Notes: generated from the letters alone by a model not told the origin. A stretch of DNA of 64,000 bases from Rapana venosa (GCA_028751875.1 CM054134.1:68792089-68856088), one strand, 5' to 3'; shown: positions 42,305 to 54,614, numbered from the stretch's first letter. A program made the numbers and translations.

Positions 42305-43058
42305 GTGACTCACTATGTCCAGTTTTCCACTGAGTCAGACTCACTATGTCCAGTTTTCCACTGAGTCAGACTCACTATGTCCAGTTTTCCACTGAGTCAG
42401 ACTCACTATGTCCAGTTTTCCACTGACGACTCACTATGTCCAGTTTTCCACTGACGACTCACTATGTCCAGTTTTCCACTGGCGACTCACTATGTCCAGT
42501 TTTCCACCGAGTCAGACTCACTATGTCCAGTTTTCCACTGACGACTCACTATGTCCAGTTTTCCACTGACGACTCACTATGTCCAGTTTTCCACTGACGA
42601 CTCACTATGTCCAGTTTTCCACTGACGACTCACTATGTCCAGTTTTCCACTGACGACTCACTATGTCCAGTTTTCCACCGAGTCAGACTCACTATGTCCA
42701 GTTTTCCACTGACGACTCACTATGTCCAGTTTTCCACTGACGACTCACTATGTCCAGTTTTCCACTGACGACTCACTATGTCCAGTTTTCCACTGACGAC
42801 TCACTATGTCCAGTTTTCCACTGACGACTCACTATGTCCAGTTTTCCACTGACGACTTACTATGTCCAGTTTTCCACTGACGACTCACTATGTCCAGTTT
42901 TCCACTGACGACTCACTATGTCCAGTTTTCCACTGAGTCAGACTCACTATGTCCAGTTTTCCACTGGCGACTCACTATGTCCAGTTTTCCACTGACGACT
43001 CACTATGTCCAGTTTTCCACTGGCGACTCACTATGTCCAGTTTTCCACTGAGTCAGAC
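42305..43058 (+). repeat. 28/31-bp minisatellite, 26 copies
   Basis: Core 'actcactatgtccagttttc' plus 'cactg'. The 28-bp form ends 'acg' or 'gcg'; the 31-bp form carries 'agtcag' instead. Long forms occur at the left end, at two internal sites and near the right end; the rest are short forms. The long form creates TGAGTCA, the AP-1 consensus, at several junctions. Confidence 0.97.
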
Positions 43059-43062
43059 TCAG

Positions 43063-44143
43063 CAGTAAGCTCTCATTAAGACATTAAATATTTCTCAGTG
43101 GATAGTATCCTGAAGTGACAGTGTTAAAGTCCTGTTCAACAAGAAGCACTCAGTAACAAAATTTACAGAATTTTTTTTCACGAGAATAGTATCCAGTGCG
43201 ACTCTTGTTAAAAGTTGTTTGCCCCCCAACAGTAAGTACTCAGTGATAAATTAAATATTTCCCTGTAGATAGTACCTTGAGTGACGGTGATAAAGTTTTT
43301 TTCAACAAGAAGCACTCAGTAACAAAATTTACAGAATTTTTTTCACCGAGAATAGTATCCAGTGTGATTCTTGTTAAAGGCTGTCCCCCCCCCCCAACAG
43401 TAAGCACTCAGTAAGAAATTAAATATTTCTCAGTGGATAGTGGCGGTGTTTAAGTCTTGTCGAACAATAAACTATTCAGTCGAATTTTCTCCCAAGAACA
43501 GTAGACTATACACTGTTTAAGTTGCTGCTTCTTTCCCCAACAGTAAGCACTCAGTAAGAAATGAAATATTTGCCTGTAGATAGTATCCCGACTGACAATG
43601 TTAACAGTTCTGTTCAACAACAATCACTCACTAACAACTCAATTCCCCCCCACCCCCTCAAGTACAGTATACCCTGCGACTTTAAGTTTGAGTTTTTTCC
43701 CCCAAACAGTAAACACTCAGTAAGAAATTAAATATTCCCCTGTGGATAGTATCCTGAGTGACGATGATTAAGTCTTGTTCCACAATAATCACTCACTAGC
43801 AAATCAAATTTCCCCCAAGAATAGTATACCCTGTGACTTTAAGTTGTTTTTTCCCCAAACAGTAAACACTCACTAAGAAATTAAACATTTCCCTGTGGAT
43901 AGTATCCTAGGTAACAGTGTTTAAGTCTTGTTCAACAAAATGCACTCACTAGCAAATCGATTTTCCCCCCCAAGAATAGTATACCTGTGCACTCAGCATG
44001 AAATCAAATCTCTCTCTTTAGACAGAATCTAGTATCCTGAGGGAGGGGTGTCCACAGTTTTGTTCAACAATAAACACTCTGTAACAAATCGAAGTTTCCA
44101 CTGTTGATGGTTATCCTGTGCGAGTTTTCTTGTGACAGCAGCC
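43063..44143 (+). repeat. Degenerate array, seven units of 130-168 bp
   Basis: Units start near 43063, 43230, 43398, 43541, 43707, 43860 and 43989. Each begins 'cagtaagcactcagtaagaa', then 'aaatatttccctgtggatag', 'tatcctgagtgacagtg', 'aagtcttgttcaacaa', 'cactcactaacaaat', a C-rich stretch, 'gaatagtataccctg' and a T/C-rich end. Identity is moderate, so it is much older than the array it abuts. Confidence 0.85.
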
Positions 44144-44383
44144 ATGGTGTGGTGTGGTGTGACTGAATGCTGTGACAGACAGGAAGCTCACTGGTTTGAT
44201 AGGTCCTATCGCATTCCTCAGGCCAAATATGACATGACATTCCAAGATTAGGTGTGATGTTGATGTGCAAATGTGCAGCCTTTTTATGACGTCAGCGAAC
44301 GTTAGATTGCTTGTGGTGTGTGTGTGTTGTGTGTGTGTGTGTGTGTGTTTGCGTGTGTGTGCGTGGTGTGGTGTGTGTGTGTG

Positions 44384-44444
<61 letters not shown>

Positions 44445-44524
44445 CGTTTCAATTTAACGTCATTTCACTATGAGTGATGTGTGTTTTTACTATGTGTTTA
44501 TGTGTATGTGTGTAAGTTGGAGAG

Positions 44525-44572
<48 letters not shown>

Positions 44573-44735
44573 TGCGTGTGTGTATGTGTGTGCGTGTGCG
44601 CACGTGTGTATGTGTGTGAGTGTGAGACAGACAGACAGACAGACAGTGTGTGTGTGTGTTTGTGTGTGTATATACGTATGTGTGTTTGTGCGAGCGCGTG
44701 CATGTGTGTGTTGCGTGCATGCGTGCGTGCGCGGG
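44144..44735 (+). repeat. GT, GA, GACA and CG-rich microsatellites
   Basis: GT at 44315-44440, GA at 44519-44572, impure GT at 44573-44625, 'gacagacagacagacagaca' at 44626-44645, GT and GC-rich to 44735. The first 170 bp are unassigned. Confidence 0.85.
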
Positions 44736-45086
44736 GCAAGAGGAGAAGGGAGGAGATGGGGGATGGGGTGTGGTGGTGGTGGAGAGATACAAACATGTTA
44801 CGCATTGATAAACTTACGGACTGCAGCATGAGTCAGACCACAATTGACAATTTATTTTAATCCCTAGTCTTTTGCTGTTCGCGGCGATCTCGACAGTGTG
44901 CTGGTTTGTGGGCATTTATGAAGGCTAATTTCATAAACAATCTTGCGACGAAAGGAGTGCTTATTATTATCATTATTATTTTTGTTGTTGTTGTTGTTGT
45001 TGTCTCTGGGTTTTCTTTGATATTTCTTTGAAGTGTATACCTTTACTGCGAGTGTTTGTGAGTGTGTTCGTTTATTCTTCAGTTTA

Positions 45087-45091
<5 letters not shown>
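44736..45091. other. No gene; short (TTG)n
   Basis: G-rich at 44738-44790; TTG triplets at 44980-45003. Confidence 0.4.
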
Positions 45092-45145
<54 letters not shown>

Positions 45146-45485
45146 TGTGTGTCTGTGTGTGTGTGTGTGTGTGTGAGCGTGCGCGCGCATTCAGTAAGAA
45201 ACTAATACTATACATACATACATACATACATATATCTGTGTTTTCACTATGTGTTTATGTGTGTGTGTAAGTTGGAGAAAACTGCACTGGATGGTCACAA
45301 AGCCCCTCTCATCCTTAATTTGCCACTTATCTTTATCTAACACCCTGCGTTGCTGATTACAACTCACTCATATCAGTTATCCGCCATGTAATTATATCCC
45401 ACAATGTAATGATAATAATTGATATATTACTATCTTTCACTCCTTTATTCTTTCCCCTCCCTCTTTCCCCCGCCCCCTTCCCCCC

Positions 45486-45541
<56 letters not shown>

Positions 45542-45545
45542 CTCT
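45092..45545 (+). repeat. (GT)n, then (GTCT)n and (CT)n
   Basis: GT at 45091-45175; GTCT at 45486-45522 running into CT to 45550. The stretch between is unassigned. Confidence 0.85.
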
Positions 45546-45559
45546 CTCTCACTTAAGGC

Positions 45560-47208
45560 AGTTAAAAAAGAAGAAAACTGTTCGCATGCTTCGTCGATTT
45601 GAGGAAAGCTTTTGACTCTGTTCAGTGACAGCCTTTGTTTGATATAATGATTTAAAATGGAATCCAGGGGAAATATTTAAATGCTGTTATGGCTATGTAC
45701 AAATCTGTGGTGTCTTGCGTGCGAATCGAAGACAGATTAACGGTTGGTTTTTTTTTTAGGTAGGGCTGAAACGGAATATTCAGTTCTTGCCAGATCTTCT
45801 GGAATCCTATCTCCTTTTGTTTGCCGATGATATAGCATTACTGTCCAATACTGTAGCTGGTTTACAAAATCAAATCAACACAGTGCATGTCAAAATCTCT
45901 TTTGGAATGTTTACACTGAGAAAACTAAAGTTATGGTTTTTCGCAAAGGTGGATTTTGGGGGGGGAAAATGAAAAATGGAAACTTGGGGGCAGTGTACTA
46001 CAAGTGGTAAATGAATACAATTACCTAGGATTTGTGTTTACAACAAAAATGAGTGTGAATAGAGGTGTTAATGCTCTTGCAATGAAAGGAAGACGCGCAT
46101 ATATTGAACGTGTGAAACATATATCAAAGTTAAACGACATTTCTAAGGATTGGGTTTTTTTTTCGAATTTTTGATGCACAGGTACTGCCAATTCTTTTGT
46201 ATGGTTCTGAGATGTGGGGACTCCATAGACTAAAAAACATTGAAAATATACTCACCTTTGCCTGTAAACGTTTTCTAAATATACCACTCAAGGTACCAAA
46301 CAAATTTGTTTATGGAAAAGTAGGTCGCTGTCCATTATACATAAACAGTGCAGTCAGGTGTATTCGTTACTGGATTAGACTGTTGAAAATGGGCGTGAAT
46401 ACACTACCCAAGCATGCATATCTAATGATGATTAACATGGATGAGCATGGTAAAACATATTGGATAGCGCTACTTAAGAATACTCTGTTTAATCATGGTT
46501 TGGGATATGCATGGCTGCATCAAAGAGTTGGTTGCGAACGAGCTTTTATATCGTTATTTAAACAGAGAATGAAAGATGTGTATATACAAAAGTGGAATGG
46601 ATCTGTCATGGTCAAAGACATAATTATATCAAACATATAGACTGTTAAAAGCTAACTTTGAATATGAACGATATTTTGACTACTTAGATATAAAATGTTC
46701 CAGAGACTGTTTAATAAAACTTCGTCTTGGCTTACTACCAATTAATGGATCATCTTTCAAAAGAACTGTTAAGAAAAATATTGACCACATGTGTAAGCTG
46801 TGTAATGAATTGGAAGATGAGGATCATTTTCTTAAGAGCTGCATTCCTTATACTGATTTAAGACATAAATATTTGGACTCTAGTAACCAGCCATACGTGA
46901 GTTTGCTGAAACATGATTGTTTCTTCCATTAGCAATCTCAGCTTTTATCTTTTCAATGCTTTGATAGTACGGCAGGACTATGTTGAAAATTTGGAGAATG
47001 GATATTGAATAACTGTTTAATGTACACAACTGCTTAAAGTAGATCATTTGGTCTCATTTTTGGATAGTCCCATGTTACATTAGTCATTTTTTGGCAGTTG
47101 CCATAGATGTCATGTTTTGTTTTGGCTTTGTTTTGATATGTTTGGTTTGACCCCTTCTAGGGACTGGTGACCTGAAGAATAAACTTTGTTCATTGTTCAT
47201 TGTTCATT

Positions 47209-47215
<7 letters not shown>
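45560..47215 (+). pseudogene. Frameshifted non-LTR retrotransposon (RT to 3' tail)
   Basis: Reverse-transcriptase pieces appear in order across several frames: 'FVDLRKAFDSV' near 45591, 'YLNAVMAMYKSVVSCVRIED' at about 45675, 'LLFADDIALLSNTVAGLQNQ' at 45814 (FADD intact), 'NEYNYLGFVFTTKMSVNRGV', and 'LYGSEMWGLHRLKNIENILT' at 46195 with 148 open codons after it. A C-terminal 'CKLCNELEDEDHFLKSC' zinc-knuckle-like motif lies near 46795-46845. The 3' UTR ends 'gaagaataaactttg' plus (TTCATTG)n, a short-repeat tail. The 5' half is missing, with the left end at a CT tract. At least four frame breaks make it inactive. The clade is not decided. Confidence 0.8.
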
Positions 47216-47260
<45 letters not shown>

Positions 47261-47330
47261 CTGGGGAAAAAAGCACATGAGCCCTTATTCCATTATCCTC
47301 GAAATAAAAGAATAAATTATAAATAAAATC
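47216..47330 (+). repeat. (CT)n and SINE-A 3' end
   Basis: Pure CT at 47213-47258, then 'gcccttattccattatcctc' with an A-rich tail. Confidence 0.8.
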
Positions 47331-47384
47331 TCTCTCTCTAATTCTATCCATTCCATGTTTATTTCGAGCAGTCTTGCTTACGTT

Positions 47385-47610
47385 AAGTCAAAATGCACAT
47401 TTACTCGAGAATGTATGTATGCATATACCTGTGTAAAGTTTTCAGAAGACGTCCTGGGTGTGTTAGGAATGACTGTCAAATCTTTTTGTTTCATATTTTT
47501 TGTCGATTATGTTTTTGTGTTACTTGTGTGATGTTTATAATTATGTACATCCATTTAAAAGGGGCTATGGCCTATACTGAATAAACTTCGTTTTCAATTT
47601 CAATTTTTCC
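47385..47610 (+). mobile_element. LINE 3' end fragment
   Basis: 'aaaaggggctatggcctata' then 'ctgaataaacttcg' and a TTTCAA-type tail. Laid out like the 3' end at 47150-47210 but a different family. Confidence 0.5.
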
Positions 47611-47915
47611 TTCTAATCATAGCCCTCACCACAACGCTCACACGAGAACAACACTTAAGTTTTTGCAGTCTGATAAAAATTGACCCAAACTGCTCTGTGA
47701 CGGATATTATCGTGAAAGATTACTGAATCCTGTTAGGAGGGGAAAGTGAATCACAATATGTTGATAAACTATCGAAGTAACTAGCGTCACGCAGTGATGA
47801 TTTAATAAAAAATAAACAAAAAGACATTACTATGTTTAGCGCCCTCGCCAGGTCGGTGCAGATAAGAATTGGAACGAATTTATCCGTTAGTCTGTCTGTC
47901 TGTCTGTCTACCTGC

Positions 47916-47969
<54 letters not shown>

Positions 47970-48299
47970 TGTGTGTGTCCCACATGTCCGTCTGTGTGTC
48001 TTTCAGTCAGCTGGTGGAAAAGAAAAGATAGCGAGCTACTTGTGTTGTTTCCTGTCGTCTGTCTGTCTGTCTAATTGCCTGTCTGTGTGTCCGTCAGTCT
48101 CTGAGTCTGTCTGTCTGTGCGTGTGTCCGTCTGTCTCTGAGTCTGTCTGTTTGTCTAACTGTCGGTCGGTCGGTCAATCGACGGCGGGGAAAAAAAGGGA
48201 CCATCAGAAACTTGTATCTGTGTGTGGGTCGGTCCTTATGTATAATTATGTGTACGTGTTGTTGATCGATCATTTGATCGGTTGAGAAGAAAAGACAGC
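47611..48299 (+). repeat. GT and GTCT tracts in otherwise unassigned DNA
   Basis: GTCT at 47888-47915, GT at 47918-47975, then impure 'gtctgtctgtctgtc'-type DNA at 47985-48175 with spacers ('ggaaaagaaaagatagcgag', 'ggggaaaaaaaggg') that suggest an old super-unit of about 140-160 bp. Confidence 0.75.
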
Positions 48300-48435
48300 G
48301 AGCAGTTGATCTATCTTTGCCCGAAGTCGGCATGCGGCTGCCTGAAAAACAACCACGGTGGCATGGGCAAACACCTCACTATTTCTAAACCTCGGAGCTC
48401 TAGCCGAACAACAAGAGAAAGAAAGAAGAAAGAAA
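48300..48435 (+). mobile_element. SINE-B 3' part
   Basis: 'gcccgaagtcggcatgcggc', 'aacctcggagctctagccg'. An extra 'aaaaacaaccac' interrupts it. Confidence 0.6.
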
Positions 48436-49000
<565 letters not shown>

Positions 49001-49214
49001 AGTCAATCTTTTCTTTTCATAGATACAAAATGATTTACTCGTTGTGGCCGATCAAAATGTATCTGGATATATGGTGAAGATTGATCGATTGGTGATAATT
49101 ATGATGACTTCACTTTCGGGGTTACCTTTTTTAACTTTGTCGTTCGTGATCTATTTCATTTATCTTCGCACACCTGTTGAAGGTGTTCAGAGATAAGGCT
49201 ATCTTCGCATGGTG
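49001..49214. other. No gene recognised
   Basis: Unassigned spacer between simple repeats. Confidence 0.4.
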
Positions 49215-49234
49215 GTGTGTGTGTGTGTGTGTGT

Positions 49235-49271
<37 letters not shown>

Positions 49272-49384
49272 ATGCGTGCAAGTGTGCTTTAGATATTCGA
49301 AAAAGTGGTCGTAGTAAATTACAACACACACACACACACACATGAACACACGCACACATGAACACACACACACACACACACACA
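49215..49384 (+). repeat. (GT)n facing (CA)n
   Basis: GT at 49213-49269 and CA at 49325-49384 with a 55-bp spacer; inverted and able to pair. Confidence 0.9.
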
Positions 49385-49994
49385 TCGTCTAATATTACTA
49401 GATGTGAACAGACGTAAAATTGAAGTCAACAACAATAACAACAACTAACAACACACACACACAAGGAGGTGTTACAACAATGAGTGCTTTGTGGATTCCT
49501 TCCCATTGTGATATTTTTCGGAACAGCCGACAAATTGCCAAAAACAAGATGCAGAGAACCAGCTGAGAGAAAACGAAAACTTTAATTTCTTGAAAATTAA
49601 TTCATTTTTACAAGATCACATGCATAAACATGATTTACAAGAAAATCGTGAAAATGGATCTTGCTCAAAGTGTTTTAAACATACATGAATTACCTTTAAA
49701 CTCTTGAAAAACCTGGTTCTCCCAAAATGTGGTATGTGCTAGATCTTGGTCATTGTCTGGTCTGGTGAACATATTCTTTTAGATAATGTCCACAAGTATG
49801 TTGCACATGTTGTGCAGTCAGCCTGGTCTGATAGATCAAGAAAGAAAATCTGGAAGTATTGACCAGAAATTGTTTATATTTCTAGTTATTTTAGCACAGC
49901 CGCCAAGGAAGAAATTCTGACGTGCAGAGTGACAGCTAGCCAGTTTGCATACATATACTTACCATTATAATGACCAATATTAGCGTGGGAAACA
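49385..49994. other. No gene recognised
   Basis: AT-rich, unique-looking. Several short frames without domains. Confidence 0.4.
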
Positions 49995-50330
49995 ATGAAT
50001 CTGTGCCTCCCCATTTGACCTTAGCTACCCCTCCCTCTCTGTACCTACCCCTCACCCTACTTTCCATCCCTGCACTCCCCTCCCCCTGAATACCCCCCCA
50101 AGCTACCTCTCCTCCCAAGCTAGCCCCCCCCCCCCCTGTACTCCCCTCCCATTCCTCTCCCAAGCTATCCTACACCCCCCCCCCCATATTCCCCTCCCAA
50201 GCTATCCTACACCCCCCCCCCCATATTCCCCCTCCCAAGCTACCCTAACCGCCCCCCTCCTCTCTGTTCCCCTCCCAACTTACCTTCCTACCCCTCTCCT
50301 TCCTCCAGCTACCCCTTCCCAAACATTTAT
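49995..50330 (+). repeat. C-rich tract with 38-bp units
   Basis: Units of 'tcccaagctatcctacaccc' plus a C run and 'catattccccc' repeat two to three times at 50155-50250. Flanking parts are looser. A complementary G-rich tract stands at 54615-54950. Confidence 0.8.
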
Positions 50331-50694
50331 TATGTTAGTCCGTCATTTTCGACGATGACCTCCAAAACAGCATAGGAGGCAGCTGCTGTTTCAGAAAATG
50401 GGCAGAAATTTGATTATAGTGAAGATGCCTTGCCCACAGTACATCCCCACTCTCTCGGCCAAGAGGACAGTCAGCGTTGGAGATGTTCTCCAAAGGCCAA
50501 CTAGCCCCCAGGGCTGCAGCACATAAGGACTGTGCAAGTCAAGCCTCCTAGTCAGAGACATAGTCGATCACTAAGGACTAAGCTGTAAAGTGGAATTCCA
50601 TGAGTGAAAAAGCCGCTGGTCGTACAGCCTCTCACATCAGTGGTTTAATCAAGAACTATGATAAACCCCAGGCACTGACGGCTGTAACCAAACA
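50331..50694. other. No gene recognised
   Basis: 'tttcgacgatgacctcc' and the following 200 bp look like moderately diverged element sequence, but no second copy was found in the window. Confidence 0.35.
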
Positions 50695-51110
50695 TAAAAT
50701 TGAAAAAAAGCGCAAACATGGGAAGATAGACAACACATCTCCTCCAAACATCAGAGGTTTAGAAGTTAGGGCGTGACCCTCATAAAGATCACAAATTCCT
50801 ATAGCTCACAGCTAAGTTGCTGCATTTATAGTTTTACAACATTTTATTGAAACTAACAGTTCCGAACTGTAAAGGTGTCTTTTCCTATATTAGTTCGGAA
50901 ATAGCAAAAATGCTTTTCCTAAATACTCAGTTTCACCCTGTCCTTGTTTCATACAGATAAACAGTAGTGGCTACAATTCTATATAAAAATTGCTGCTTTA
51001 TTTCCATCAGATACAAAGTTTTATCTGGACTTCTGAGCAATGTCAAACAATGAAAAGGAATGTAACTGTTTGTGATAGCCTATGAATGGGAGGTAATATT
51101 GCCATCAGAT
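50695..51110 (+). repeat. Left arm of a diverged inverted repeat
   Basis: 'atagacaacacatctcctcc', 'gaggtttagaagttagg', 'aaaggtgtctttt' and 'ttatttccatcagat' match, in order, the reverse complement of 54225-54605. Confidence 0.75.
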
Positions 51111-51429
51111 ACAATGAAGGCTTTACTTCGCACATATAATGTGTTCAAAACGCTGAATACAGTTGAGCAACGTTTATAAGTTGTTACTAAGGTGACAGTC
51201 AAAATATGGCATTCATGGTCAGTAGGGCTTTAAACAACACGAAATGAAATAATGACATTACTGATAATAATAATAATGATATGTAAATTATATGGTACTT
51301 TATCTGTCATATCTTTATCATATGTTCTTACAACATATCAAAGCGCTTGTGTTCAACCTATTCTAACCAAATCACAAATAGTTTTACAAATCGAAATTCT
51401 CCCTCTCTCTCTCTCTCTCTCTCTGAACT
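51111..51429 (-). repeat. Unassigned DNA with a diverged family F tail
   Basis: At 51262-51350, 'taataataatgatatgtaaa' to 'aacatatcaaagcgcttgtg' is a diverged F tail on the minus strand. A CT run follows at 51402-51424. Confidence 0.5.
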
Positions 51430-52200
51430 GGTAGAATTAATCATAATTGTCAATTGGACACAAATGAACCACATGGTCCTTCATCCAGGTAAAACAAAAT
51501 TTATGCTGTTATCAACAAGACAAAAACGTCAAAATCTTAACATAAGCTTGCCTTCTATTTACGTCAACAGTGTCAAAATTGAAGAAGTTTCTAGTCATAA
51601 AATTAAAATAACCATCGATAATAATTTGTCTTGGTCTGTACATATACGTAATCTAACAAAGAAAATTGCCTCCAAAACCTACCAGTTAAATAAGATCAAA
51701 CACTTTGTAAATCTGCATGCGAGAAAAATATTTTTTATTCATTTATTCAGTCTTCTGTGGATTATGCATCTACACTATGGGATTTAGCCAGTAATAACTT
51801 ATTCAAACCATTAATCAGTATACATAAACGAGCTGTCAAAATAGTATTAGATAAGTCATCTTCATTAACATTTTCAGATTACAAAAATGTTAATATTCTT
51901 CCTCTCAAAACAAGATTGCTGTTTAATATGCATAAGATTCTTCATGGTAGTGCCCCTTCTTCCTTGAGCAGCATGTTCAGCGAAAACAATTTTCGACATT
52001 CACATAAAATTTACCTTCCTTTACCAGCTATTACTCTGTTAAAATCAAGTTTAGTATATTCTGGAAGCTGGTTTTGGAATAGGCTCCCAACCTTTCTAAA
52101 AGATGAAACAGGATTTTCAAGATTTAAGAGTCTGTTCTATGATTTTCTAGTGACCTATGAAAATGTCACATTTCTTTCACCACAAATGTTTTAATCAAAC
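51430..52200 (+). pseudogene. Non-LTR reverse transcriptase, C-terminal fragment
   Basis: 'NHMVLHPGKTKFMLLSTRQK' (after the RT active site), 'ITIDNNLSWSVHIRNLTKKI', then a frameshift near 51745, then 'SSVDYASTLWDLASNN', 'SIHKRAVKIVLDKSS', 'LLFNMHKILHGSAPSSL', and 'SGSWFWNRLPTFLKD' before a stop at 52192-52194. This is the usual C-terminal end of a jockey/CR1-like LINE. The catalytic part is missing and the frame is broken once. It differs from the families at 45560 and 55116. Confidence 0.75.
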
Positions 52201-52419
52201 CGTTAGTAGTTTCAGTTACACAAATTGTCTCTATTCAATTTTTGTTTGTTTGTTTTTAATTATTTCTGAGTATATTTAAGCACTTTCTCTGATATTCTCT
52301 ATATCTTTTTTGCCTTCCAGTATGTGTGCGTGCGTCTGTGTGTGTATTGTTTTCCATGCAATTCTATGTCAATATGCATATTTTCGCTTCTTATTCATTT
52401 ATTTATTTATTTATTATTT
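52201..52419. other. Probable LINE 3' UTR remnant
   Basis: T-rich sequence directly after the LINE stop codon; no clear tail. Confidence 0.35.
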
Positions 52420-52519
52420 TGAGGGCTGGATGTAAAAAAAAAAGCATGCAATGCTTAATCTACTACCCTCTGAAAAATAAAACTGGTTCAAAATGGTTCT
52501 CACACACACACACACACAC

Positions 52520-52570
<51 letters not shown>
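52420..52570 (+). repeat. SINE-A 3' end and (CA)n
   Basis: 'gggctggatgtaaaa', 'gcatgcaatgcttaatctac' is a diverged SINE-A 3' end; CA at 52500-52570. Confidence 0.7.
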
Positions 52571-52572
<2 letters not shown>

Positions 52573-53144
52573 TGGCCGGGTGATGGGAATTTTGGCTGTT
52601 GAAGGCAGGGACAGATATGAGAGGAAACAGAACAGGAAATCTTAGATTTGAAGTAAGTATGTCTGGAGGCTGGATTAAAAAGTGTCATTAGTAGGCATTC
52701 ATTGAAGAGAGAGAGAGAAGAAGGTCATTCCAGATCAATGGACTAGAAATAGAGAAAGATAAACACAGACACACACGTGCACTCACGCACGCATGCACGC
52801 ACGCACAAACACACACACACTTTCAACACATACATGCAAACGCATATGAACTTATTAGAGCGCAAGAGTACATTATATGATATTTAGACACGTTATGTTT
52901 AGATGCAGATAGAGGAGAGAGAGAGAGGGGGGGGGGGGTGTTGTGGGGGTGGAGGAGGAGAGAAAAACACATATATACGTATCGAGAGATATAAAGGAGT
53001 TAGAATGATTTTTTCCCTGTTCAATAAAAAAATGTATGGCTTGTTTGAATCTAAACAGCCCTCCACCTTTAATTTTATTGTCTAGGTCATATGGCACCAG
53101 TTCGCTGCTCAAAATCCTCTTTTTTCAATCAAATCGAAAGGTTT
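52571..53144. other. No gene; G-rich patch
   Basis: Short CA/CG patches at 52765-52820 and a GA/G run at 52914-52960; otherwise unassigned. Confidence 0.4.
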
Positions 53145-53400
53145 TCTTCTTCGTCGTCATCGAATGCTCAGACAGCAGCTACTGTCGTTTGTCACATGAG
53201 CGAAAATGCGACGAATCATCCGACTTTGGCATGGGAGAGATTTGTTATTGTATAAGTCTTTCTGGAAAAAGGTAGGAGAATGGACAAGAAGAAAAGGAAC
53301 AAGGCAGAAACAAAGGGAATTCCTAGCACAGAATTTCCAGAAGGTGCCCCCCCCCCTCCCCGCATCCCCACGGAGTAAATCCCAAGGTTTTAAGCCCCGC
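53145..53400 (+). mobile_element. Family E copy, internal deletions
   Basis: 'aatgctcagacagcagctac', 'tttgtcacatgagcgaaaat', then a jump to 'catccgactttggcatggga' (central hairpin lost), ending 'cagaatttccagaaggtg' and 'gcatccccacgg'. Confidence 0.7.
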
Positions 53401-53575
53401 CGATCACAGAAGTCGAATTAGACATAATTGTCATCTTATAAATGTTAAAATGTCATATTAAATCCATCCCCTATGTCTGAATATTCCTACAACCTTAACG
53501 GTGGGTAAATAGCCGCATACAGAAAATCTCTCCATTGGTAAACCTGGGAGCTCTAGCAGATAAACAGCCACGCAA
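53401..53575 (+). mobile_element. SINE-B 3' part
   Basis: 53462-53570: 'cctacaaccttaacggtggg', 'gaaaatctctccattggtaa', 'gggagctctagcag'. The first 60 bp are unassigned. Confidence 0.55.
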
Positions 53576-54224
53576 TTATTTACGATGAAAACAAGGTTAA
53601 AACCAGCTCCTCTGTCGTTCCTGGTATCAACGCCCCAGCCAACCATAAGGGTCAAACAAAGATGGTAACTGCGTTGTAGGAGACCCCCATTAATGACACG
53701 TAGAAATGAGATGAAACCTGAAAAACCCCACCAAAAAAACAAATCCCAAAAATAAAAACAAAAACATAAAATGTGTTCCTGATAAAGACTGACATGCTAA
53801 CCGTGATAACTAATATCATCATCCTCTTTGACTGTGTCTTTATCTTGAAGACGTTCATTTTCAGTGTCTCAAAAAAGTTCATTGTGTCCAGAGTATTTTA
53901 TTTAGGCACTTTTGAAACATTTTACAAAACATCCCCCACCCCCACCCCTATAATAAGAATAAATGTTAACAAACAAACATGAAATGAAATTAGCAGGTCA
54001 CCACAAAGGCAGTGCGACCAAATTGTTCGTTTCATTATATTTTCATTTATTTAGTTTGCACCTGCATGTGTAACTGTTTTGCTTTAAGGGTGACAGTTTC
54101 TACAGAAACTTTGCAAGTGACCACTGTCTTCAAGCTGTGAATTATTTTACTACATATGAACCTTGTTTACTTGTGTTTAGATTGACAAACACAACCTGTG
54201 TGGTATTTCAAGTCAGTATTACTT
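53576..54224. other. No gene recognised
   Basis: AT-rich, unique-looking. 'tcttcaagctgtgaattatt' near 54128 is similar to 55068-55085. Confidence 0.4.
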
Positions 54225-54605
54225 CTCCTTCACAGGTATCTTAAACAATTACATCCCCTTTTTTTTGTTTGAAGTTGTTTCATAGTCCAGATCAAAGTTC
54301 CCATCTGATGGAAATGAAGCAACAATATTTTATGACATTGCACAAATTGCTGTTTACCTGTCTGAAACAAGTGATGGGTGAAGCTAAATTATTGTAGACA
54401 TGACTTTTTTGGAATTTGTAAAATGATATAAAAAGACACCTTCAAAGTTTGGAGTTGTTACTTTGATAATATATCATAAAAATTAGGACGCCACAACTTA
54501 AATTGTGAGTCAGGATTTTGTGATCTCCATGGGGATCACCCCTAACTTCTAATCCTCTGTGGTTTGGAGGAGATGTGTTGTCTATTTTCCCATGTCTGTG
54601 TCAGT
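54225..54605 (-). repeat. Right arm of the diverged inverted repeat
   Basis: See 50695. Matching landmarks in reverse order: 'catctgatggaaatgaagca', 'aaaagacaccttc', 'cctaacttctaatcctctg', 'ggaggagatgtgttgtctat'. Confidence 0.75.
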
Positions 54606-54614
54606 TTTTTTTCA

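Noticed and set aside
42305..43058. CRISPR-like direct repeats
   Set aside because: Units are contiguous without unique spacers and the DNA is eukaryotic; it is a minisatellite.
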